From: a virus
Strand: one strand, 5' to 3'
Virus record (IMG/VR): IMGVR_UViG_3300007640_000152
Coordinates: 1 to 29,905 of that record
DNA length: 29,905 nucleotides
Shown: piece after piece, positions 24,066-29,905 of the stretch
Layout: the number at the start of each line of letters is the position of its first letter
How positions within the stretch are numbered: position 1 is the first letter of the stretch
The notes under the pieces: generated by a model
The model's database searches: none
Seen by the model: only the letters and a program-made list of their open reading frames with translations
Told to the model about the DNA's origin: nothing
Made by a program: the position numbers and the translations under genes

Positions 24066-24836
24066 TCAGGAGAACAAAGCGTTCCAAGTGTTCCTGCCAA
24101 CAACGCCATCGGCCTTCAGGCCACGATGGCGTTGGAAACTCTTAACGGCAGCTGCAGTCATGCGGCCATAAATGCCGTCAACACCGCCAGGATCGTGCCC
24201 TTTGTCTCGCAATTGACGCTGCACCAACTCGACAGCTTTGCCACGAGAACGACGGCGACGGCTCAACGGCTTCGCAGCAACCTGTTCTCTCAGCGCAGCG
24301 ACATAAGCAGCAACAGCTGCCCAGTCGACGCCAGAATCCCCAACCTTGGGGTCGTTCGGCAGAGTGCGGCCACGCTGCAACCAGGCGTACAGTTCTCCAC
24401 CAGGGCAGCTCGTAGACGCCTTGTCTCGATGGCCTTTGATCCAAAGTTTGTTGTTGTACCGATTCTGGATCTGATCCATAGTCCAACGAATCGATTCCAA
24501 CGCCTTGTCGGGCACAGGTCCAGATCCCCAACCCGTGTAGCAAATAGACTCGGTACGGCTGTTCCAGCCTCGGGTAGCGCCACCAACAATGCCGCCACCC
24601 CGCCCCTCGTAGACGACGCCTTCTTCGTCAACAAGCCAGTTGTACGCAATAGCGTTCCAGCCACGGGTATCCATGTGGGTACGTTCAAACGCCTTGAGGG
24701 CCTTGGGGCCGCTAGGACCGTTCTGCACGCCGCTGTGATGCAGAACAATGCCCACAACCCTGGACGGCTTCAGGCGAGTAAACGGCTTTCGGGGCATGCG
24801 GGCGCCCCAGCCCGCACGTGTAATGATCGGTCGCAT
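24066..24836 (-). CDS. endolysin: amidase_2/PGRP domain plus peptidoglycan-binding domain
   Basis: 256 aa. Residues about 1-160 form an N-acetylmuramoyl-L-alanine amidase of the PGRP/T7-lysozyme class. Zinc ligands are H33 or H34 (LHHSG), H136 (GHRD) and C144 (SCPGG), with the eight-residue His-Cys spacing of T7 lysozyme, and Y65 in AYNWLVD is the likely catalytic Tyr. An Arg-rich linker near 193-199 leads to a PG_binding_1 domain at about 200-256 (VDGIYGRMTAAAVKSFQ, then GVVGRNTWNAL). It cleaves the peptidoglycan amide bond at lysis; the C-terminal domain anchors it. No signal peptide. The ribosome site TAGGAG contains the portal stop codon. Its position among head genes is unusual. Confidence 0.92.
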   Translation of the reverse strand: MRPIITRAGWGARMPRKPFTRLKPSRVVGIVLHHSGVQNGPSGPKALKAFERTHMDTRGWNAIAYNWLVDEEGVVYEGRGGGIVGGATRGWNSRTESICYTGWGSGPVPDKALESIRWTMDQIQNRYNNKLWIKGHRDKASTSCPGGELYAWLQRGRTLPNDPKVGDSGVDWAAVAAYVAALREQVAAKPLSRRRRSRGKAVELVQRQLRDKGHDPGGVDGIYGRMTAAAVKSFQRHRGLKADGVVGRNTWNALFS

Positions 24837-24843
24837 TGTGCTC

Positions 24844-26700
24844 CTAGATGCCTAGCTGAGCAGCAGCATCAGCGTCGGCTTGTGCTTGAGGTTCTAGCTG
24901 CGGAGCGTCGACGCCAACGCCGCCGCCCGCACCCAATGCTTGCATAGCTTGGCCGTTAACACCAGCAGGCATACCCTGCGCCTGAGGCGGCGGCGGTGGT
25001 TCTTGCAAGAACTTCTCAGGGTTTTTGATGGCAAAGCCGTCACGCAGCACAATACGCAACAACTCTGGAACGTTAACCTGGCCTGTCTGAATAAACGGTC
25101 CCAGAGCCTGCAACATCCCCAAAGCCGACTGGCGACGGAACGTCTCGTTCTTCGGGACAGTAGACCCCGCTTCTACACGGAAGTCGTACTGGCCCTTGAT
25201 GTCTTCACGGGTGTACGGAACCCACAGGTTTGCACCGTCACGGCCAATAACCTTGGCAGCTTGCTCACCCGTAACATACTGCTGGTTGATCTGTAGAAGC
25301 TTCGTTGCCAGGTTCGCAATAAACGTCTCGACACGGTCCAGCTTCTCGGCGGTACGGACGTTTGCTGCGTCCTGCAGCAGGCTGGCTTCGGTAGCGGTGC
25401 GGCGGATCTGACCGCCGCCGCCACGCATAAACTCGGTAATGCCCGAAATGTCTTGAATGTCGTTTTCGATGGCCTGCGACCAGTTGTACAAGCCAGGGTC
25501 CATGCCGATCTGATTGACAGGCTGGATTACGTCAGCAAGCGGAACGCTGTCGTCTTCAACAAAGATCACTTCGCCGTCACGCTTCGAAGCGATCTTGGTC
25601 AGGTCAGACTGCGAAATGGCAGCCTTGCGGGCCAGGTACTTCCGTGCGTAACGGGCACGGTGGTTCATCATCTCAGAACGGGTCTTTGACAGTTCCTTGA
25701 CCAGCGGGGCGATCATTTCAAGATCGCCCATCGGGTAGAAGTGGTCAGGCACCTCGTAATTGCGGATCATCTCAAACGGATGACCAAACGCATACGGCAT
25801 CTTGCGAGGCCGAATCAGGTACTCGGCAGCGCCAGCCGCAAACGTACACATCGTTTGACGTGCCAAGTCGTAAAACTCAAACACTTCAACGAGTTCGTTG
25901 GACTCGTAGTTTTCCTGATGGCGAGCGTAGTGGGGATCTGCCAGCGTCAGCCCAGGCATAGCGTTGTCACGGGCTTTGCGGCTGTAAGCAGGGTCAGTTT
26001 TTACGTCGTCAATGTGGCGCACGATACGCTGCGCTACCCAACGAGCGTCTTCCAGCGACGTGGCTTCAGGGTTGACGAACATGTCGTGGGGCGAAATGCG
26101 CTCCATAACAGGTCGATCAACAATAGTTTCTCTGGAAGCCGCAATGATCTGACGTGCTAGTTCTTCGTCCGTGACAGGTTCACGTTCTTCTTCGGCAGCG
26201 ATTGCTTGTTCGTCTGCCAAAGCAGCTTGGAACCTGAGAGCAAACTCTTCTTCAGTGAGTTCTTTCTCGGCTTCTTCGTAGGACCACAGCATCTTGCACC
26301 AGCCGTGACCCACAATCAGCGAGTCCTTGACGGCACGGCGGAACGGCTCCTGCATGCGGTAGCGTTCCCACTGGTGGTTGATCATGGCCTGCACAAACAC
26401 AGCCCGAGTTTCTAAATCGGGTTGGTTGGCGGCTACAGCGATCTCAGGTCGAGAAACAGAGATAGCAGGGTAAATGACGTTGATCGTCGAAAACGCCTGG
26501 TTGATCGCAATGCGATCTTCGGAGGACCGTCCTGCCGTGGGAAAGATGGACTCACCACGGTAAAGGTCGACCATGTCGGTCCAACAGTCATCGTAACCTT
26601 CGGTTTCCCGCCACTCTTTAGAACGCCCAAGTTCCTGCCCGTAGTACGACAGAAGTTCTGCCTGTGGCTTCTGCTTCGGTTTGCGCCCGAAAACAGGCAT
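24844..26700 (-). CDS. portal protein
   Basis: 618 aa. The conserved portal region is seen as INVIYPAISVSRPEIAVAAN, a helical VFVQAMINHQWERYRMQEPF, then VKDSLIVGHGWCKMLWSYEE, with later TEFMRGGGGQIRRTATEASL characteristic of the tunnel-loop helix (G-[FY]-M-x-G-x-x-x-x-R-x-TATE). The C-terminal ~60 residues are Pro/Gln/Gly rich and disordered. It forms the dodecameric DNA channel at one vertex and docks the terminase. ATG after TAGGAGACAAC. It follows two small genes after terL, a common order. Confidence 0.92.
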   Translation of the reverse strand: MPVFGRKPKQKPQAELLSYYGQELGRSKEWRETEGYDDCWTDMVDLYRGESIFPTAGRSSEDRIAINQAFSTINVIYPAISVSRPEIAVAANQPDLETRAVFVQAMINHQWERYRMQEPFRRAVKDSLIVGHGWCKMLWSYEEAEKELTEEEFALRFQAALADEQAIAAEEEREPVTDEELARQIIAASRETIVDRPVMERISPHDMFVNPEATSLEDARWVAQRIVRHIDDVKTDPAYSRKARDNAMPGLTLADPHYARHQENYESNELVEVFEFYDLARQTMCTFAAGAAEYLIRPRKMPYAFGHPFEMIRNYEVPDHFYPMGDLEMIAPLVKELSKTRSEMMNHRARYARKYLARKAAISQSDLTKIASKRDGEVIFVEDDSVPLADVIQPVNQIGMDPGLYNWSQAIENDIQDISGITEFMRGGGGQIRRTATEASLLQDAANVRTAEKLDRVETFIANLATKLLQINQQYVTGEQAAKVIGRDGANLWVPYTREDIKGQYDFRVEAGSTVPKNETFRRQSALGMLQALGPFIQTGQVNVPELLRIVLRDGFAIKNPEKFLQEPPPPPQAQGMPAGVNGQAMQALGAGGGVGVDAPQLEPQAQADADAAAQLGI

Positions 26701-26708
26701 GTTGTCTC

Positions 26709-27047
26709 CTACGAACGAGATGTGCGCTGCAACTCAGTTCCGTTTGCACGCGCATGATCTACTGATTCTTTGAGAGCGCCCATCTGCGTCCAGCCTTCAG
26801 CTGTCGACACACGGAACGGGCGCCCTCCCTTGCCCACAGGATCTCGCCCCTGAGCAAACTCGCCATGCCAATGCTTCATCTTGCAAGACCAAGACACAAG
26901 CTGGCCTTTGCCAGTACACGGCACTTCAAAGAAAGTGCGTGTCTCATGATGAAAGCGTTGGGCCGTGCCCCCACAGGGGCACGGCTCATACGTCAGATCC
27001 CACTCGGTCGGGAGTGGTTCTTCAGGTGCAGCGTCACGAATGCCCAT
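26709..27047 (-). CDS. hypothetical Cys/His-rich protein, 112 aa
   Basis: Contains CPCGG near residue 23, a further Cys at about 44 and CKMKHWHGEF at about 55, a spacing that could form a zinc site (C-x-C...C...C-x4-H-x-H). The C-terminal half has a helical stretch AEGWTQMGALKESVDHARAN. No family is recognised. It lies between the terminase/80-aa pair and the portal gene, which suggests a head-assembly or packaging accessory, but this is positional only. Confidence 0.65.
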   Translation of the reverse strand: MGIRDAAPEEPLPTEWDLTYEPCPCGGTAQRFHHETRTFFEVPCTGKGQLVSWSCKMKHWHGEFAQGRDPVGKGGRPFRVSTAEGWTQMGALKESVDHARANGTELQRTSRS

Positions 27048-27059
27048 CAGGCAAACGTA

Positions 27060-27302
27060 TCAAATGTCCTGCGCGCCGCCAGGCTTGGCGAACCCACCAA
27101 TCGGGCCACCCATAACGCCTTCAATCGTGCGAACGTCAGAACCCTCGTGCTGACTACCCACAGGCGCAATGCCGCCCTGAGCGTTGCTCGGCAGCTCCGA
27201 ACCGCCGCCAGGCGCCGCAAAGCCACCCATGACTTCGCCGTCATGCGACTTCACCATTTCGCCAGCACCAGTGCTGTCGTACTGCAGTTTATCTGGACCC
27301 AT
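27060..27302 (-). CDS. Gly-rich hypothetical protein, 80 aa
   Basis: Low-complexity, Gly/Pro/Asp/Ala rich. A short motif occurs twice: EVMGGFAAPGG and later GVMGGPIGGFAKPGG, suggesting internal duplication. ATG follows CGGGAGTTGTA. No recognised family. Gly-rich small proteins next to terminase are sometimes virion decoration or head-completion components; this is not shown. Confidence 0.6.
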   Translation of the reverse strand: MGPDKLQYDSTGAGEMVKSHDGEVMGGFAAPGGGSELPSNAQGGIAPVGSQHEGSDVRTIEGVMGGPIGGFAKPGGAQDI

Positions 27303-27354
27303 TACAACTCCCGAATCTAGGGACAGAACATGTTCAAAGCACCCTGGACGGCGT

Positions 27355-28935
27355 CTAAGAAATCACCCAATCTTCTTCAACGTCAAAGCTGTTTTCCCAC
27401 TTCTGCAGCTCCTGCTCGTACCACGCCAACGACATGTACGGGTACTCAACCTCTTCCTGATACTCAGGAGCGTAGGCAAACTCCAAAGCGTGAACAGCCA
27501 ACGCCAACGAAATCACACGGTCATCATGCGGCGAACCAGACATGCCGCCACGACTGTTACGAGTAAACCGTGCCAACTCGGCACACGTCGCCACGGACGG
27601 CACCCCGTCCGAGCGACGTTCACGCAACCACTTATGCAACTCGTCAATCATCAACGGTTTCGTCACACGAGTCGTCTTCCAACCCCACTCCATCTGCCGT
27701 TTCTTGCTTGTCGAGTTCAACGCCATACGACGCCAAATACGCCTGTACCCCAACTTGCGCAACTCAGTCACAGTCGTCAGACCATGATTGTTGACCTCAG
27801 GCAAAATCAGCGCCGTGTTGTACCACGTCCCCAACTTAAACAACTCGTAAGCAAACAAGTCTGCTTCGATGTGGCCATGCCACTCAGCAACCACCCGAGA
27901 CTCGTCGCCCACAGCCAACACATGTGCGCTGCTGTAGTCGCCATGTTTCAAACCTTCAGCAACGTCAGCACCAATCACATACGCCGTGTCTTCCTCAGGC
28001 AACTCCCACACATGCACAAACGACGACGATGAATCATTCTCAACCGCCTCAAACGTCCGAGGAAACTCAGGCCCAGGCCCCTCAAGGTTCAACGTCCACT
28101 CAGGCTCAATCGCATCGTTATTCAACTCCTCCAACAACTCCGAGTTAAACACCATCATGCCCGAACGAATAAACGCCTCAGACGGGTTCGACGGGTACTC
28201 CTGATGCAGCTGCCACTCAGGCAAATCAAACTGCTTCTGCTCATACCAAGCGTCGTTACGCTCAGTTACAGAATCCCAGCCGTAGAACATCGGTTTGAAC
28301 ACCGACTTGCCTGACTGGGCACGCACCCACAGATCTTCAAACTTGTTGCCAGACCCATTCGCAGTGCTCAACAGAATGAGCTGACCGCCAATATCGGCGG
28401 TCGGCTCAATCGAAGCCCACGCTTCACCAGCGTTCTCTAGGAACGCAAACTCGTCCACCACAATCAAACGGCCCGTGAAACCACGGGCAGGGTTGTTGCC
28501 CGACGGCAACGACAAGATCTCTGACCCGTTCGACAACTCAACCTTTGTCAAGTTCGACGTAGTCACACGAGCGCCCCTAGCAAGCACCCAGCCAGGCAAA
28601 CGCTCCAAACCAAACTTGACCTTGCCCAACAACTCCTGCGCTTCACGCTCACCCTTAGAAAGCAGCATGACCCGAGTGTTCGGATGCCAATACGCCAACC
28701 AGAACACATAGAACGACACCAGCGTTGACCAGCCAATCTGACGGGCCTTGAGGGTGATGCTGTTTTCGCCGTCGACCCAACGGGTCAAGGCGGCAGCCTG
28801 AGACGGCCTGAGATTAAACAGGCGCTCTCCCTGAGGGTGCTGGATCATCCAGCAGTTCTCAGCCACCCAATGAGGGTCCGTAGCGCCACGGCGCCACGCA
28901 GCCTCCCTACGAGCAAGCTCCAACTGGTCCGACAT
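27355..28935 (-). CDS. terL: terminase large subunit
   Basis: 526 aa. ATPase: a variant Walker A, TLKARQIGWST, in the N-terminal third; Walker B LIVVDEFAFL; and coupling motif LLSTANG. Nuclease (RNase H-like): first Asp in IGADVAEGLKHGDYS, a middle motif LPEVNNHGLTTVTEL, and the last metal ligand in SGSPHDDRVISLALA. Both halves look intact. It cuts concatemers and drives DNA into the procapsid with TerS and the portal. ATG at 28935 overlaps the terS stop as TGATG; an adjacent in-frame TTG at 28938 is less likely. No strong ribosome site is close, so translation is probably coupled to terS. Confidence 0.95.
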   Translation of the reverse strand: MSDQLELARREAAWRRGATDPHWVAENCWMIQHPQGERLFNLRPSQAAALTRWVDGENSITLKARQIGWSTLVSFYVFWLAYWHPNTRVMLLSKGEREAQELLGKVKFGLERLPGWVLARGARVTTSNLTKVELSNGSEILSLPSGNNPARGFTGRLIVVDEFAFLENAGEAWASIEPTADIGGQLILLSTANGSGNKFEDLWVRAQSGKSVFKPMFYGWDSVTERNDAWYEQKQFDLPEWQLHQEYPSNPSEAFIRSGMMVFNSELLEELNNDAIEPEWTLNLEGPGPEFPRTFEAVENDSSSSFVHVWELPEEDTAYVIGADVAEGLKHGDYSSAHVLAVGDESRVVAEWHGHIEADLFAYELFKLGTWYNTALILPEVNNHGLTTVTELRKLGYRRIWRRMALNSTSKKRQMEWGWKTTRVTKPLMIDELHKWLRERRSDGVPSVATCAELARFTRNSRGGMSGSPHDDRVISLALAVHALEFAYAPEYQEEVEYPYMSLAWYEQELQKWENSFDVEEDWVIS

Positions 28936-29465
28936 CAAGCAGGCCCAATCTCCAACACGTTCTTGCCCTGAGCCAAATACGCCTGGAGTTGCTCATCCGA
29001 CATCGACTGAAACCTGTCCTCAGCCGTCACCGTCACCTGAATCTGCGGCGGTCGCACCTTGTCAGCCAGCGACAGAATCATCTTCGACGCAGCATCCCAC
29101 TTCGGATGATCAGGATCCGCAGCAATCTTCAACGCAGCCTGATAGATCGGAGACAACGCATCAGGCCCCAACACCGACTCGTCAGCCATCTTCGCCCACA
29201 ACTTACGAAACCGCTCGTCCTTCTTCCAACGACGCAACGTCCGATCCGTAATGTTGTTCCGAGCAGCCCACTCCTTGTCAGACAACCTGTCGTGCCCGAT
29301 CGAAGTCAGATTCTCCAGATACTGGTGAATCAACGGGTGAGGTTCTTCCTCGCCCGTAGCCGAGTTGTACGTCCACCTGAAGTCATTCGAAGTCTCATCA
29401 GCTTCCATGTCCACCCCGTGGACACCGTCCATCGGGGGGACCATCGTAGACGCCCTAACGGGCAT
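28935..29465 (-). CDS. terS: terminase small subunit
   Basis: 176 aa. Located directly upstream of terL with stop/start overlap. A helix-turn-helix lies about 57-85 (RLSDKEWAARNNITDRTLRR, then WKKDERF), the usual DNA-recognition part of small terminases, followed by helices suited to ring formation and a C-terminal segment with DRFQSMSDEQLQAYL. It recognises phage DNA for packaging. The ATG at 29465 lacks a clear ribosome site; in-frame ATGs about 8, 12 and 20 codons later are alternatives, so the first ~20 residues are uncertain. First gene of the late operon. Confidence 0.85.
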   Translation of the reverse strand: MPVRASTMVPPMDGVHGVDMEADETSNDFRWTYNSATGEEEPHPLIHQYLENLTSIGHDRLSDKEWAARNNITDRTLRRWKKDERFRKLWAKMADESVLGPDALSPIYQAALKIAADPDHPKWDAASKMILSLADKVRPPQIQVTVTAEDRFQSMSDEQLQAYLAQGKNVLEIGPA

Positions 29466-29496
29466 CTAGAATGCCCAAAACAATGACATTTAATGA

Positions 29497-29517
29497 GCCG
29501 CCCCCACCAGGGGCGGC
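29497..29517 (-). promoter_or_regulatory. stem-loop in terS leader (8-bp GC stem)
   Basis: GCCGCCCC and GGGGCGGC pair perfectly around CACCA. It lies about 30 nt upstream of the terS ATG on the - strand, so it would be in the 5' leader of the late transcript if the promoter is further right. It could also terminate rightward transcription. A short AT-rich stretch follows on the - strand side. Confidence 0.55.
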
Positions 29518-29518
29518 G

Positions 29519-29550
29519 AATGCTGGGGCTACTACAGCACGCCCAGCATT
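29519..29550 (-). promoter_or_regulatory. second stem-loop in terS leader (9-bp stem)
   Basis: AATGCTGGG and CCCAGCATT pair around a 14-nt loop, immediately beside the first hairpin. Tandem stems in a leader suggest a transcript-stability or attenuation element. Confidence 0.55.
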
Positions 29551-29557
29551 AGCGTAG

Positions 29558-29590
29558 AGTCTAGCAGACGACATTACGCAGTCGTCCAAC
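29558..29590 (-). promoter_or_regulatory. candidate late promoter with overlapping dyad
   Basis: On the - strand, TGCTAGACT resembles an extended -10 (TGn TAnnnT), with TTGGAC upstream at a rather long spacing of about 20 nt. A dyad GACGAC-8 nt-GTCGTC (29567-29586) lies in the spacer and could be an operator. It is about 95 nt upstream of terS. The -35 match and spacing are weak, so this is a guess. Confidence 0.25.
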
Positions 29591-29654
29591 TCTCAAACCT
29601 AGTGAAGCGTCGAATGCTGCGGGCCGCCTGGGGGGCGTCCCGCCGAGCGTAAGC

Positions 29655-29669
29655 GATAAGCTAGTTATC
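29655..29669. promoter_or_regulatory. near-palindromic operator-like dyad
   Basis: GATAAGCTAGTTATC: two 5-bp arms around a GCTAG centre, in non-coding DNA upstream of the candidate late promoter. The size and symmetry fit a dimeric repressor or activator site; no regulator can be assigned. Confidence 0.35.
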
Positions 29670-29878
29670 ACACAGACGGCGTCCATCAATTTCAACATTT
29701 AACTAAACACTCGGACACCAAAGCGGACACCACTCGGAGATCTGAAAACAATCTGCAGATCCAAGGTAATATATACACGGGCGCAGGTGCCACCCCCCCC
29801 ACTACCCCGCCCCCCCGTTCCGCATCGTTCCAACGCTTGCCCGACCCGACCCACCCTGCCGCTCTCTGTCATGGGATG

Positions 29879-29899
29879 GCATGAAAGTGCATGAAAGTG
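29879..29899. repeat. direct repeat GCATGAAAGTG x2 at window end
   Basis: Two copies with a 10-bp period (29879-29889 and 29889-29899), sharing one base. Roughly one helical turn apart, as in iterons or regulator sites. The series may continue beyond the window. Confidence 0.5.
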
Positions 29900-29905
29900 G
29901 GTGCA

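Larger units (their letters stand above)
42..27942. repeat. dispersed short motif GGCGNCTACA, 18 exact copies
   Basis: Copies on the + strand start at 356, 1547, 3119, 3995, 6912, 7340, 9079, 11956, 15622, 18120, 20527 and 26428. Reverse-complement copies (TGTAGNCGCC) start at 42, 9358, 19135, 20188, 21398 and 27933. A following G is present in 11 of the 18. One-mismatch relatives include 5345, 12961, 14457, 17159 and 29447. The copies fall in different reading frames and in genes of both orientations; one is intergenic. The listed range covers the outermost copies, not a continuous element. Confidence 0.5.
29466..29905. other. 440-bp non-coding right-end region
   Basis: No credible frame on either strand. 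Besides the hairpins, it holds: a near-palindrome GATAA-GCTAG-TTATC (29655-29669); a 9-bp direct repeat CGGACACCA (29712-29720 and 29724-29732); an inverted repeat GATCTG/CAGATC (29739-29744 and 29756-29761); an AT-rich patch TAATATATAC near 29767; C-runs of 8 and 7 (about 29793-29816) that make a G-quadruplex motif on the - strand; and an 11-bp repeat GCATGAAAGTG twice (29879-29889, 29889-29899). Base composition shifts from AT-rich to C-rich. Origin, control region or packaging site are all possible. Confidence 0.5.

Noticed and set aside
1-29905. Lysogeny functions (integrase, repressor, att site)
   Set aside because: No recombinase or CI-like protein motif was seen in any frame of this window; the missing part of the genome cannot be excluded.

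Overview
This 29.9-kb window is most of a tailed-phage genome, probably a podovirus (short tail) infecting an actinobacterium. The phage assignment rests on a full morphogenesis block: terminase, portal, scaffold, capsid, connector, tail nozzle, fibres, internal virion proteins and endolysin. The actinobacterial host is inferred from a WhiB-type Fe-S regulator with the complete Cys pattern and G-I-W-G-G motif, from the high G+C, and from strong AGGAGG-type ribosome sites. The gene order and the lack of a tape-measure or sheath gene favour a short tail. I see no integrase, repressor, tRNA or CRISPR array. No DNA polymerase is present; it may lie upstream, because the window opens inside a nuclease gene.

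Left arm (1-7244, + strand): tightly packed DNA-metabolism and regulatory genes. In order they are the C-terminus of an Fe-S PD-(D/E)XK nuclease, a protein with a zinc-ribbon-like tail that has lost its cysteines, a RecA/DnaB-fold helicase, an archaeo-eukaryotic-type primase, a tiny ORF, a DUF6378-like protein, a micro-membrane protein, WhiB, and a RusA resolvase with a lysine-rich tail. Two tiny acidic ORFs, four small very basic proteins, a second PD-(D/E)XK nuclease, a sigma region-4-like HTH protein and two hypotheticals follow. Most junctions are ATGA, TAATG or TGATG overlaps, so translation is probably coupled.

Right arm (29465 down to 7241, - strand): the late operon. From the right: terS, terL, two small unknowns, portal, endolysin (oddly inside the head block), scaffold, major capsid protein, a hairpin, connector, tail nozzle, fibre 1, a holin-like protein, fibre 2 (collagen-like, S74 chaperone), a 49-aa ORF, two coiled-coil virion proteins, a 2149-aa giant virion protein and a second holin-like protein. 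The two arms converge and share one CTAG as both stop codons (7241-7244).

Right end (29466-29905): non-coding. It holds tandem hairpins, dyads, short direct repeats, an AT-rich patch and a G-quadruplex-capable C/G tract. It looks like a control region from which the late operon is transcribed leftward.

The less ordinary observations are: a dispersed 10-bp motif GGCGNCTACA with 18 exact copies; an ADP-ribosyltransferase-like segment suspected inside the giant virion protein; the cluster of small basic proteins with a possible nested gene in rusA; and dyad-symmetric ribosome sites in front of only the scaffold and capsid genes.
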